From Sphingopyxis sp. JAI108 (GTDB taxonomy: Bacteria > Pseudomonadota > Alphaproteobacteria > Sphingomonadales > Sphingomonadaceae): 64,000 nt of DNA. The stretch is from positions 1,550,001-1,614,000 of the forward strand of contig NZ_JACCCJ010000001.1 in assembly GCF_013410105.1 (NCBI RefSeq), read 5' to 3'. Below are positions 35,908-44,761 of this stretch, piece by piece; positions within the stretch are counted from its first letter, which is position 1; each line of letters starts with the position of its first letter. The position numbers and the translations under genes were made by a program. A model generated the notes under the pieces. That model searched no databases, had not been told where the DNA came from, and was given only the letters and a program-made list of their open reading frames with translations.

Positions 35908-37527
35908 ATGAAAGATATAGGCCTTTGGGACGAAGGCGACTGGATCGCGGTGATCGCGCTGGTCGTGCTGGGGATATTCCTGACCGTCGGGGCGCTGATC
36001 GCGGGGAGCAAGAAACCCGAATTCGCCGGCCATCCCAAGGGCCTCTACATGCTCTTCTTTGCCGAGATGTGGGAGCGTTTCTCCTATTACGGCATGCGCG
36101 CGCTGCTGATTTTCTACCTGACCCAGCACTGGCTGTTTTCGGACGGCAAGTCGAACCTGATCTACGGCGCCTATACCAGCCTCGTCTATATCACCCCGGT
36201 GCTCGGCGGCTATCTGGCCGACCGCTATCTGGGGCAGCGCAAGGCGGTGCTGTTCGGCGGCGTGCTGCTCGCGCTCGGCCACCTCTTCATGGCATTCGAG
36301 GGCGTCGGCGGGCAGGAGGATGCGACGATCAACGTCTTCTGGCTCGCGCTCGCGCTGATCATCGTCGGCTCGGGCTTCCTCAAGGCCAATATCTCGGTGA
36401 TGGTCGGGCAGCTCTATCGCCTGACCGACATGCGCCGCGACGCGGCCTACACCATCTTCTACATGGGGATTAACGTCGGCGCCGCGCTCGGCACGATCCT
36501 CGTCGGCTATCTGGGGCAGAAGATCGGCTGGGCCTATGGCTTCGGCCTTGCGGGCATCGGCATGGTCGCCGGCCTGATCGTCTTCGTGCTCGGCAAGAAT
36601 GTGCTGCTCGGCGCGGGTGAAGCCCCGGCGCAGCTCGCGCGCAACAAGGAAATGACGATCTATGCCGTCGGCCTTGGCGCGGTGGCGGTGATGTGGGCGC
36701 TGGTCCAGTATCAGGATATCATCCAGAACCTGCTGATCGTCTCGGGCCTCGCGCTGCTCGGCTATGTGCTTTACGAGAGCTTCAAGCTCGACAAGGAACC
36801 GCGCGAGCGCATGTTCGCGATCCTGTTCCTGATCGCGCTCAATCCGCTGTTCTGGGGCCTGTTCGAGCAGGCGGGCGGCAGCTTCAACCTCTATACCGAC
36901 CGCTATGTCGACAAGGGCGGCGTGCCCGCGTCGGTGTTCCAGTCGATCAACCCCATCTATATCATCCTGTTCGCGCCGGTCTTTGCCGCCTTGTGGCAAT
37001 GGCTCGGCAAGAAAGGCCTCGAACCGTCGGCGCCCGCAAAATTCGCGCTGGCGCTGGCGCAGGTCGGCCTCGGCTTCCTCGTCTTCGTGTGGGGCGCGAG
37101 CAGCGTCGGACCCGAAGTGGCGACGCCGGTGCTGTTCGTCTTCCTGCTCTATCTTCTCCACACGACCGGCGAGCTGTGCCTGTCGCCGGTGGGGCTGAGC
37201 GCGATGAACCGCCTCGCGCCGACCTTCCTCGCCTCGCTGATCATGGGCGCCTGGTTCTATATGACCGCGGTCGGCAATTTCGTCGCCGGCAAGATCGGCG
37301 AAGCGACCGGCGGGCATGACGGCGCGATGACCAAGGATGCGACGCTGGGCATCTATTGGCAGATCGGCCTGATTACCATCGGGGTCAGCGTCGTCGTGCT
37401 GGCGCTGTCGCCGATCGTGAAGAAGTGGATGCACCTCGACACGCTCGCCGACCGCGACCCGGCCATTCCGGGCAGCGGCGAACTTGGCGAGCCGCAGGCC
37501 GCCGGCACCCATCCCAAAGGGGCGTAA
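35908..37527 (+). CDS. POT/PTR2-family proton-coupled oligopeptide transporter
   Basis: A 539-residue major-facilitator carrier with about 14 helices that imports di- and tripeptides with protons. The POT signature MLFFAEMWERFSYYGMRALLIFYL (ExxERFxYYG) is near residues 45-70, and the second PTR2 motif lies in FLKANISVMVGQLY. The ATG at 35908 has AGGGA 7 bases upstream and is preferred over a GTG at 35875. It is followed after 3 bases by a lipoprotein amidohydrolase and, with an ATGA overlap, a second amidohydrolase-like gene. The operon thus combines uptake with a periplasmic peptide- or amide-degrading function. Confidence 0.95.
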   Translation: MKDIGLWDEGDWIAVIALVVLGIFLTVGALIAGSKKPEFAGHPKGLYMLFFAEMWERFSYYGMRALLIFYLTQHWLFSDGKSNLIYGAYTSLVYITPVLGGYLADRYLGQRKAVLFGGVLLALGHLFMAFEGVGGQEDATINVFWLALALIIVGSGFLKANISVMVGQLYRLTDMRRDAAYTIFYMGINVGAALGTILVGYLGQKIGWAYGFGLAGIGMVAGLIVFVLGKNVLLGAGEAPAQLARNKEMTIYAVGLGAVAVMWALVQYQDIIQNLLIVSGLALLGYVLYESFKLDKEPRERMFAILFLIALNPLFWGLFEQAGGSFNLYTDRYVDKGGVPASVFQSINPIYIILFAPVFAALWQWLGKKGLEPSAPAKFALALAQVGLGFLVFVWGASSVGPEVATPVLFVFLLYLLHTTGELCLSPVGLSAMNRLAPTFLASLIMGAWFYMTAVGNFVAGKIGEATGGHDGAMTKDATLGIYWQIGLITIGVSVVVLALSPIVKKWMHLDTLADRDPAIPGSGELGEPQAAGTHPKGA

Positions 37528-37530
37528 TCA

Positions 37531-38934
37531 ATGATCAAAGGTGTGAAGGGCAGCCTGCTGGCTGCGGTGTCGCTGGCGCTCGTCGGTTGCGCGGCGACCG
37601 GCAAGGAAACGGCCTCGGCGAGCGACAAGCCCGCCGAAAAGCCAGCGAAGTTCAACAAGGACCCTTATCCGTCGACCTACAAGGGGTATCCGACGCGGCT
37701 GACGGTCGTGAAGGGCGTCACCATCTTTGACGGCGAGGGCGGGCGCATCGACAATGGGTCGATCGTGATGTCGAGTGGCAAGGTCACGTCGGTAGGCGGC
37801 CCCGATATGGAGCTGCCGACCGACGCCGATGTCATCGACGGCACGGGCAAGTATCTGACCCCCGGCGTCATCGACATTCACAGCCATCTTGGCGACTATC
37901 CCTCGCCCAGCGTCGACGCGCACTCCGACGGTAATGAAGCCACCGCACCGACCACCCCCGAGGTCTGGTCCGAACATAGCGTCTGGCCGCAGGATCCGGG
38001 GTTCAGTCGCGCGTTGGCGAACGGCGGCGTCACCAGCCTGCAGATCCTGCCGGGCAGCGCGAACCTGATGGGCGGGCGCTCGATCACGCTCAAGAATGTG
38101 CCGTCGCGTACCGTGCAGGGGATGAAATTCCCCGGTGCGCCCTATGGCCTGAAAATGGCGTGCGGCGAGAATCCGAAGCGCGTTTATGGCGGCAAGGGCC
38201 GGATGCCCTCGACCCGCATGGGCAATTTCGCGGTCAATCGCGCGACCTGGGCGAAGGCGGCCGCCTACAAGAAGAAGATGGACGACGGGAAGGCGGTCGA
38301 CCGCGACCTCGCGATGGAGACGCTCGCGGGCGTGCTGTCGGGCGAAATCCTGATCCACAACCATTGCTACCGCGCCGACGAAATGGCGCTCGTCATCGAT
38401 ATGTCGAAAGAATTCGGCTATAAGGTGTCAACCTTTCACCACGCGGTCGAAAGCTACAAGATCGCCGATATCCTTGCCAAGGAAGGCATTTGTTCGGCGA
38501 TGTGGGCGGACTGGTGGGGCTTCAAGATGGAAGCCTATGACTCGGTCCCCGAGAATATCCCGCTCGTCTACAAGGCTGGCGCGTGCACCATCGTCCATTC
38601 GGACGACGCCAACCAGATCCAGCGGCTGAACCAGGAAGCGGCCAAGGCGCGCGCCGCAGGGCGCCGCATCGGCATCGACGTCAGCGACGAGATGGCATGG
38701 ACCTGGCTGTCGTATAACCCGGCAAAGGCGCTGGGGATCGCCGAGCAGACGGGCAGCCTGAAGCCCGGAAAGATGGCCGATGTCGTATTGTGGAACGGCA
38801 ATCCGTTCAGCGCCTATACGCGCCCCGAAAAGGTATGGATCGACGGCGCGTTGATGTTCGACGCGATGGACCCCAAGCGGCGGCCGGTGAGCGATTTCGA
38901 GCTGGGCCAGCCGGGCGAAGGAGATGTGAAATGA
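37531..38934 (+). CDS. Lipoprotein amidohydrolase (metal-dependent), active-site intact
   Basis: A 467-residue amidohydrolase with a lipobox (LALVGC, Cys20), so it is anchored in the envelope. The catalytic barrel has H117 and H119 (TPGVIDIHSHLGD), further His residues in LIHNHCYRADEM near 282, STFHHAVESYKIADIL near 305 and the Asp in CTIVHSDDANQIQRLNQEA. The C-terminal ADVVLWNGNPF closes the composite beta domain. Probable role: hydrolysis of dipeptides or related amides whose products enter via the POT carrier encoded upstream (inferred from context). It starts 3 bases after the POT stop and overlaps the next gene by ATGA. Confidence 0.9.
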   Translation: MIKGVKGSLLAAVSLALVGCAATGKETASASDKPAEKPAKFNKDPYPSTYKGYPTRLTVVKGVTIFDGEGGRIDNGSIVMSSGKVTSVGGPDMELPTDADVIDGTGKYLTPGVIDIHSHLGDYPSPSVDAHSDGNEATAPTTPEVWSEHSVWPQDPGFSRALANGGVTSLQILPGSANLMGGRSITLKNVPSRTVQGMKFPGAPYGLKMACGENPKRVYGGKGRMPSTRMGNFAVNRATWAKAAAYKKKMDDGKAVDRDLAMETLAGVLSGEILIHNHCYRADEMALVIDMSKEFGYKVSTFHHAVESYKIADILAKEGICSAMWADWWGFKMEAYDSVPENIPLVYKAGACTIVHSDDANQIQRLNQEAAKARAAGRRIGIDVSDEMAWTWLSYNPAKALGIAEQTGSLKPGKMADVVLWNGNPFSAYTRPEKVWIDGALMFDAMDPKRRPVSDFELGQPGEGDVK

Positions 38935-40241
38935 GAAATCTCTTCGCCGGGATCGCTTTGATTTCCTTGATGGCTGCTGCCGTTCCGGCGGCGGCGCAGG
39001 ACGTCGCGATCACCAACGCGAAGCTCGTCATCGGTGACGGCAGCGCGCCGATCGAGGGCGGCACCGTCGTCGTGCGCGGCGGCAAGGTCGTCGCGGCGGG
39101 CGCGGGCGTCGCCGTGCCAGCGGGCATCGAGCGCGTCGACGCGCAGGGTAAATATGTGACGCCGGGAATCGTCGCGGCGTTCAGCCGCGTCGGGCTGACC
39201 GAGGTCGATGCCGTCAGCGGCACCAACGACCGATCGGCGCCGCGCACGCGCTTTTCGGCGGGGCTCGACATCGCGCCCGCGCTCAATCCGATGGGCTCGC
39301 CCGTTGCGGTGAACCGCGCGTCGGGCGTCACGCGCGCGATCGTCGCGCCGGGGGGCAGCAGCAATCTGTTCGCCGGGCAGGGCGCGGTCGTCGACCTCGC
39401 CGACGACATGGACATGGTGACGCGCCCGCGCGCGCTGCAATATGTCGCGTTCGGTGAAGATGGCGCGTCGAAGGCGGGCGGCAGCCGTGCCGCGACCTTC
39501 CTGTTGTTCCGCGAACAATTGCTCGCGGCGCGCAGCTATGCGCGCAACCCCGCGGTGCTCGCCGAATGGGGCAATGACGCGATGATCCAGCGCGCCGACG
39601 CCGACGCGCTCGTCCGCGTGATCGACGGGACGACGCCTTTGTTCGTGCGCGTCGACCGCGCGGTCGACATCGTCAATGTGCTGAAACTGAAGGGCGAGTT
39701 CCCCGCGTTGAAGCTCGTCCTCGTCGGCGCGACCGAAGGCTGGCTCGTCGCGCGCGAGATCGCCGCGGCAAAGGTGCCCGTGCTCGTCTCGCCGCTCACC
39801 GACCTGCCGTCGAGCTTCGAGCAGCTCGGCGCGACACAGTCGAACGCGGGGCGGCTCAAGGCCGCCGGCGTCGATGTGTCGGTCGGCGTGTTCGACGACG
39901 ATGACGCGCACAAGATGGGCTATGCGACGCAATATGCGGGCAACCTCGTCGGCCTTGCGCGCGTGCCGGGGGCGAGCGGGCTGAGCTGGGATCAGGCCTT
40001 CGCCTCGATCAGCAGCGTGCCCGCGCGCGCGGTCGGCATGGAGGCCAGCATCGGGTCGCTGCGTCCGGGCCGCGCCGGCGACGTCGTGATCTGGGACAAT
40101 GATCCGCTCGAACTCGGTAGCCGGCCGACCGCGGTGTGGATCGACGGCAAGGCGCAGTCGCTGACGACGCGGCAGGACCGGCTGCGCGACCGGTACGAAA
40201 CCCCGCAGGAAGGGGCGCTGCCCAACGCATACGACTGGTAG
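38931..40241 (+). CDS. Exported amidohydrolase-like protein lacking the HxH metal ligands
   Basis: A 436-residue protein with a signal peptide (cut after AAA-Q) and an amidohydrolase fold: the N-terminal beta domain (AITNAKLVIGDGSAPIEGGTVVVRGGKVV) and C-terminal SIGSLRPGRAGDVVIWDNDPLELGSRP are typical. In the position of PGxxDxHxH it reads PGIVAAFSRVG, so Phe84 and Arg86 stand where both histidines belong, and no clear later histidine ligands remain. It is probably catalytically inactive, and may form a heterocomplex with the intact amidohydrolase encoded immediately upstream, to which it is coupled by an ATGA overlap. Confidence 0.88.
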   Translation: MRNLFAGIALISLMAAAVPAAAQDVAITNAKLVIGDGSAPIEGGTVVVRGGKVVAAGAGVAVPAGIERVDAQGKYVTPGIVAAFSRVGLTEVDAVSGTNDRSAPRTRFSAGLDIAPALNPMGSPVAVNRASGVTRAIVAPGGSSNLFAGQGAVVDLADDMDMVTRPRALQYVAFGEDGASKAGGSRAATFLLFREQLLAARSYARNPAVLAEWGNDAMIQRADADALVRVIDGTTPLFVRVDRAVDIVNVLKLKGEFPALKLVLVGATEGWLVAREIAAAKVPVLVSPLTDLPSSFEQLGATQSNAGRLKAAGVDVSVGVFDDDDAHKMGYATQYAGNLVGLARVPGASGLSWDQAFASISSVPARAVGMEASIGSLRPGRAGDVVIWDNDPLELGSRPTAVWIDGKAQSLTTRQDRLRDRYETPQEGALPNAYDW

Positions 40242-40256
40242 GTCCGTCTTGCACTT

Positions 40257-40317
40257 CGTCATCCCGGCCCCTTCGACCGACTTGCAGGCGCTCAGGGCAG
40301 GCTTCGCCGGGATGACG
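40257..40317. repeat. Palindromic intergenic repeat (CGTCATCCCGG ends)
   Basis: CGTCATCCCGG at the left is an exact inverted repeat of CCGGGATGACG at the right, with a 39-base central part containing CCTTCGACCGACTTGCAGG and CTCAGGGCAGG. It lies between the amidohydrolase-like gene and the nnrU gene, both plus strand. It belongs to the same loose family as the element near 34584. Confidence 0.7.
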
Positions 40318-40453
40318 AGCGGTGCGCGCGGAATAGTTACGCGCCATGTTGACGCTGTTATCTTTGTGGCGGATGGTGCCGGCGACGCCGTCGCGATTCG
40401 CAAGCTGACGCGGCCTCGGCGTCGAGCAATATTGCTCGATGAGGGAATTCGCC

Positions 40454-41155
40454 ATGCAACCGATGTCGCTTCTGATCGTCACCTGCGTCCTGTTCGTCGG
40501 ATCGCATCTTGTCCTGTCGCACCCGCTTCGCGACGGGCTCGCGGGGCGGCTGGGGGAGCGCGGGTTCCAGATCGTCTATTCGGTGGTCGCGATCGCGACG
40601 CTGATCCTGGTGGTGCAGGCGTGGCGCGGGATGCCGCCCGAGCCGCCCTTGTGGATCGTCGATGACCCGCTGTGGATACTCGCCTCGCTGATCGTGCTGT
40701 TCGCGAGCATCCTGTTCATCGGGTCGCTGATCGGCAATCCGGCGCTGCCCGCGCCGCACGCCGCGCGGGACGCGGCAGCCGCCCCGCGCGGGGTGTTCGC
40801 GATCACGCGGCACCCGATGATGTGGGGTTTCGCGCTTTGGGCAATTGCGCATGTCATGGTGGTGCCCACGCCGGGACAGATCGCGCTCTCCGCGACGATT
40901 GCCTTCCTCGCGCTCGTGGGCTCGGCAGGGCAGGATGCGAAAAAGGCGCGGCTGATGGGCGAGGCCTGGCGCGGCTGGGCGGCGCGAACAAGCTTCATGC
41001 CCTATGCGCGGCAGGTCGCCGGCGCGGCGCCGTGGAGCGACACGATCCCGCGGCCGCACGCGCTCTTTGGCGGGATATTGCTTTGGATCGCAGCGACATG
41101 GGCGCATGGTGCGCTCGGCTATATGGTCGCCGGCATCTGGCGATGGGTCGGATAG
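40454..41155 (+). CDS. NnrU-family membrane protein
   Basis: A 233-residue integral membrane protein with about six helices and the NnrU/PEMT-like motif FAITRHPMMWGFALWAIAHVMV. NnrU was named from denitrification gene clusters, where it influences nitrite/NO metabolism, but most homologues lie outside such clusters; they share a fold with isoprenylcysteine methyltransferases. The ATG at 40454 is preceded by GAGGGA at 7 bases; an ATG at 40439 lacks one. It is followed 6 bases later by a DUF1003 gene on the same strand. No denitrification genes are nearby. Confidence 0.88.
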   Translation: MQPMSLLIVTCVLFVGSHLVLSHPLRDGLAGRLGERGFQIVYSVVAIATLILVVQAWRGMPPEPPLWIVDDPLWILASLIVLFASILFIGSLIGNPALPAPHAARDAAAAPRGVFAITRHPMMWGFALWAIAHVMVVPTPGQIALSATIAFLALVGSAGQDAKKARLMGEAWRGWAARTSFMPYARQVAGAAPWSDTIPRPHALFGGILLWIAATWAHGALGYMVAGIWRWVG

Positions 41156-41161
41156 GGTGGA

Positions 41162-41701
41162 ATGAATACGAGCACGCATCTCAACGATTTGTCGCTGCGG
41201 TTGCTCGGGCGGGCCTTCGACCAGCTCGATGTTGCGGAGCGCCGGGTGGTCGAGGCGATCGGGCAGCGCGCGCCGAGCAGCCGCGATGCCGCCGATATCG
41301 AGGATGCACAGGCAAGCGCGGGCGACCGGCTCGCCGACAAGGTTGCTGCCGTGGGCGGGTCGTGGGGCTTCATCATCGCCTTCGCGCTCATCCTGTTCGG
41401 CTGGATGCTGCTCAATTCGGAAGTGCTCCAGCATTTCGGGCTGGCGTTCGACCCCTATCCCTTCATTTTCCTCAATCTGCTGCTCTCGACGCTCGCGGCG
41501 GTGCAGGCGCCGATCATCATGATGAGCCAGAACCGGCAGGCAGCGAAAGACCGGCTGACCGCGAGCGTCGATTACGAGATCAACCTGCGCGCCGAGCTGG
41601 AGATCATGCGGCTGCACGAAAAGATCGACCAGATGCGGATCGCCGAACTGGCGGTGAAGATCGATGCGCTGTGCGCGCGGATGGATGGGGACGACGGGTA
41701 G
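41162..41701 (+). CDS. DUF1003 membrane protein
   Basis: A 179-residue protein with two membrane helices (WGFIIAFALILFGWMLLNSEVL and YPFIFLNLLLSTLAAVQAPIIMMSQNRQAAKDR), the latter carrying the DUF1003 hallmark AxxAPIIxMSQNRQ. A C-terminal amphipathic helix (NLRAELEIMRLHEKIDQMRIAELAVKIDAL) looks like a coiled coil. The function is unknown; some relatives are linked to cyclic nucleotide or metal-stress contexts. The gene is co-oriented with nnrU (6-base gap) and probably co-transcribed. Confidence 0.88.
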   Translation: MNTSTHLNDLSLRLLGRAFDQLDVAERRVVEAIGQRAPSSRDAADIEDAQASAGDRLADKVAAVGGSWGFIIAFALILFGWMLLNSEVLQHFGLAFDPYPFIFLNLLLSTLAAVQAPIIMMSQNRQAAKDRLTASVDYEINLRAELEIMRLHEKIDQMRIAELAVKIDALCARMDGDDG

Positions 41702-41733
41702 GCGGGCGGTTTCGGGGTGGTTATCGGTCGGTC

Positions 41734-41820
41734 GTGCACCCCGGCGAAAGCCGGGGCCCATTGCGGGAATATGCCAGGATAGCGTCATCTTTCTGGACCC
41801 CGGCTTTCGCCGGGGCACAC
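41734..41820. repeat. Palindromic intergenic repeat (CCCCGGCGAAAGCCGGGG arms)
   Basis: Two roughly 28-base arms at 41734-41760 and 41793-41820 are inverted repeats with few mismatches. Each arm carries its own inner palindrome (CCCCGGCGAAAGCCGGGG and CCCCGGCTTTCGCCGGGG). Thus, as for the element at 13711, the DNA can form one long hairpin or two small ones. It lies between the convergent DUF1003 gene and gltA. Confidence 0.75.
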
Positions 41821-41864
41821 ATCTCTATCGGCAACCTCCGCTCGAAAGCCGCATTGCGCCAATA

Positions 41865-41891
41865 AAAAGGGGCCGCAGCGCGGCCCCTTTT
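41865..41891 (-). terminator. Intrinsic terminator of gltA
   Basis: AAAAGGGGCCGC and GCGGCCCCTTTT form a perfect 12-base stem with a 3-base loop. On the minus strand the stem's final T-run is followed by further T residues, so it terminates the gltA transcript 23 bases after its stop. On the plus strand it can also stop the DUF1003 transcript. Confidence 0.9.
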
Positions 41892-41913
41892 GTCTTTCCC
41901 GTGAAAGCCCCGC

Positions 41914-43197
41914 TCAGCGCTTGTCGACGGGGACGAACGGACGGTGCGCCGGGCCGGTGTAGAGCTGGCGCGGGCGGCCGATCTTTTGCGCGGGGTCGGA
42001 GATCATTTCGTTCCACTGCGCGACCCAGCCGACGGTGCGGGCGAGCGCGAAGAGCGCGGTGAACATCGTCGTCGGGAAACCGATCGCCGACAGGATCACG
42101 CCCGAATAGAAATCGACGTTCGGGAACAGCTTCTTTTCGATGAAATAGGGATCGCTCAGCGCCATTTCCTCGAGCTGCAGCGCGACCTCGAACACCGGAT
42201 CGTTGACCTTCAGCGCGTCGAACACCTCGCGCACCGTCTTTTGCATCACGGTCGCGCGCGGGTCGTAATTCTTGTAGACGCGGTGGCCGAAGCCCATCAG
42301 GCGGAACGGATCGTCCTTGTCCTTTGCGCGCGCGATATATTCGGGAATGCGTTCGGGACGGCCGATTTCGCGCAGCATGTTGAGCGCGGCTTCGTTCGCG
42401 CCGCCGTGCGCGGGGCCCCACAGGCAGGCGATGCCCGCCGCGATGCAGGCGAAGGGATTGGCGCCCGACGAACCGGCGAGGCGGACGGTCGAGGTCGATG
42501 CGTTCTGCTCGTGATCGGCGTGGAGGATGAAGATGCGGTCGAGCGCGCGCTCGACGGCGGGAACAACCTCATATTCCTCGGCCGGAACGCCGAAGGTCAT
42601 GCGCAGGAAATTGCCCGTGTAGCTGAGCTTGTTGTCGGGATAGACGAAGGGCTGGCCGACCGAATATTTATACGCCATCGCGGCGATCGTCGGCATCTTC
42701 GCGATCAGCCGGTGGCTGGCGACCATGCGCTGGTACGGATCGTGGATCTCGGTCGAATCGTGATAGAAGGCCGAAAGCGCGCCGACGACGCCGCACATGA
42801 CGGCCATCGGGTGCGCGTCGCGGCGGAAACCGCGATAGAAGGTCGCGAGCTGCTCGTGCAGCATCGTGTGGCGGGTGATGGTGTTGTCGAATTTCGCGAG
42901 TTCGTCGGCGTTCGGCAGCTCGCCGTTGAGGAGGAGGTAGCACACCTCCATGAAGCTCGAATTTTCGGCGAGGTCGCCGATCGCATAACCACGGTGGAGG
43001 AGGACGCCTTCGTCGCCATCGATATAGGTGATCTCCGATTCGCAGCTCGCGGTCGAGGTGAAGCCGGGGTCGTAGGTGAAGGCGCCCGTCTGGGCATAGA
43101 ATTTGCGGATATCGACCACATCGGGGCCGACGGTGCCCGACAGGACAGGGCTGTCGACGGTCTTGTCGCCGAGCGTGATTTTCGCGGTGTCGGTCAT
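41914..43197 (-). CDS. gltA: Citrate synthase
   Basis: Type II (hexameric, NADH-sensitive class) citrate synthase, condensing acetyl-CoA and oxaloacetate. The 427-residue length is normal. Active-site blocks are visible: [32 protein letters not shown] (His of the HAxHE motif), [17 protein letters not shown] (substrate His), [14 protein letters not shown] (catalytic region with Asp further on) and [24 protein letters not shown] lies 6 bases before the ATG. It lies 38 bases downstream of gltX on the same strand, so the two are probably co-transcribed. Confidence 0.98.
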   Translation of the reverse strand: MTDTAKITLGDKTVDSPVLSGTVGPDVVDIRKFYAQTGAFTYDPGFTSTASCESEITYIDGDEGVLLHRGYAIGDLAENSSFMEVCYLLLNGELPNADELAKFDNTITRHTMLHEQLATFYRGFRRDAHPMAVMCGVVGALSAFYHDSTEIHDPYQRMVASHRLIAKMPTIAAMAYKYSVGQPFVYPDNKLSYTGNFLRMTFGVPAEEYEVVPAVERALDRIFILHADHEQNASTSTVRLAGSSGANPFACIAAGIACLWGPAHGGANEAALNMLREIGRPERIPEYIARAKDKDDPFRLMGFGHRVYKNYDPRATVMQKTVREVFDALKVNDPVFEVALQLEEMALSDPYFIEKKLFPNVDFYSGVILSAIGFPTTMFTALFALARTVGWVAQWNEMISDPAQKIGRPRQLYTGPAHRPFVPVDKR

Positions 43198-43235
43198 ATT
43201 ATGTTCCCTGTTCTGACGGCGGGGAGAGTGAGTGG

Positions 43236-44702
43236 CTATGCCCCTGCCGGATAATGTTGCGCTGCGTCAAGTCGCGCCAGACTGACTTCGCGTCCGAGCA
43301 ACAGCAGCACGTCGAAAATTCCCGGGGAAACGGTTCGGCCGGTTAGCGCCGCGCGCAGGGGTTGTGCCAGCTTGCCGAGCCCCAGTTCGGCGGCTTCGGC
43401 CTCTGCACGCACGGCGGCATCCAGCTCTTCTGTCGTCCAGTCGTCCAGCCCGCGCAGCCGCTTTGTGACGGCGGCCAGCAGGCCTCCGGGCGAGGCCTTT
43501 AGCACCTCGGCCGCCTTTTCGTCCATCGCCAACGGGTCCGGCTGGAAAAGGAAAGTCGCCCCGTCGGCGATCTCGTCGAGCGTCTTGGCGCGCGGCTTCA
43601 GCGCGGCCATCGCGCGCGTCAGCAAATCGCGATCGGCGTCGCCCAGCGCGCGCCCGACGAGCTTTTCGACGCGCGGCGCGACGAGGCCCGCAAGGCGGGC
43701 ATCCTCGGCCTCGCGGATGTAGTGGCCGTTGAGATTCTCGAGCTTCTTGAAGTCGAAGCGCGACGGCGATCGGCCGACATGATCGAGGTCGAACCACTCG
43801 GTTGCCTGCGCGCGGCTGATGATCTCGTCGTCGCCGTGCCCCCAGCCGAGGCGGAGGAGATAATTGTTCACCGCTTCGGGCAGATAGCCCATGTCGTCGC
43901 GATAGGCATCGACGCCGAGCGCGCCGTGCCGCTTCGACAGCTTCGCGCCGTCGGCGCCGTGGATCAGCGGAACATGGGCGTAGACGGGCTCGCGCCAGCG
44001 CATCGCGCGAAGCAGCGCCAATTGGCGGAAGGCGTTGTTGAGATGGTCGTCGCCGCGAATGACGTGGGTCACGCCCATGTCGTTATCGTCGACGACGACG
44101 CTGAGCATATAGGTCGGCGTGCCGTCGCTTCTGAGCAGGATGAAATCGTCGAGCTCGGCGTTCTGGACGGTGACCTCGCCCTGCACCCGGTCGGCGATCG
44201 TCACCGCGCCGTCCTGCGGCGCGCGGAGGCGGAGGACGTGGGGCATCGACGGGTCACCGTCGTCGCGATCGCGCCAGGGGCTGCGGACACGGAAAGGCTG
44301 GCGCTTTTCCTGCGCCTCGGCGCGCATCGCGGCGAGCTCGTCCTGCGTCAGATAGCAGCGATAGGCTGCGCCGTTGGCGAGCAGTTCGTGCGCAACCTCG
44401 GCATGGCGCGGTGCGCGGGCGAACTGGTACACGGTCTCGCCGTCCCAATCGAGATCGAGCCACTGCATCCCGTCGAGAATCGCGTCGATCGCGGCGTCGG
44501 TCGAGCGTGCGCGGTCGGTATCCTCGATGCGGAGCAGGAACTTGCCGCCGTGATGGCGCGCGAAGAGCCAGTTGAACAGCGCGGTGCGCGCGCCGCCGAT
44601 GTGCAGATAGCCGGTCGGCGAGGGCGCGAAGCGGGTCACGACGTCGGCGCCCGTCGCTTCGGGGGTCGCTTCGACCGCTTTGGGTTGGTTTTCGGTTGCC
44701 AC
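43236..44702 (-). CDS. gltX: Glutamate-tRNA ligase
   Basis: Charges tRNA-Glu (and possibly tRNA-Gln in alphaproteobacteria, which use the amidotransferase route). The class I HIGH motif is [17 protein letters not shown] near residues 24-40, and the KMSKS variant is [12 protein letters not shown] near 252. [16 protein letters not shown] and [12 protein letters not shown] are further family blocks. The GTG at 44700-44702 was chosen because AAAGAGG precedes it by 5 bases and gives MATENQ; an earlier GTG at 44715-44717 is in frame. Length is 488. It is upstream of gltA and divergent from comEC. Confidence 0.97.
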   Translation of the reverse strand: MATENQPKAVEATPEATGADVVTRFAPSPTGYLHIGGARTALFNWLFARHHGGKFLLRIEDTDRARSTDAAIDAILDGMQWLDLDWDGETVYQFARAPRHAEVAHELLANGAAYRCYLTQDELAAMRAEAQEKRQPFRVRSPWRDRDDGDPSMPHVLRLRAPQDGAVTIADRVQGEVTVQNAELDDFILLRSDGTPTYMLSVVVDDNDMGVTHVIRGDDHLNNAFRQLALLRAMRWREPVYAHVPLIHGADGAKLSKRHGALGVDAYRDDMGYLPEAVNNYLLRLGWGHGDDEIISRAQATEWFDLDHVGRSPSRFDFKKLENLNGHYIREAEDARLAGLVAPRVEKLVGRALGDADRDLLTRAMAALKPRAKTLDEIADGATFLFQPDPLAMDEKAAEVLKASPGGLLAAVTKRLRGLDDWTTEELDAAVRAEAEAAELGLGKLAQPLRAALTGRTVSPGIFDVLLLLGREVSLARLDAAQHYPAGA

Positions 44703-44761
44703 TACGGCCTCTTTCACTCACTTTGCCGCCCTGTTGGACGGGGATCGGGGGTGCCCCTAGC

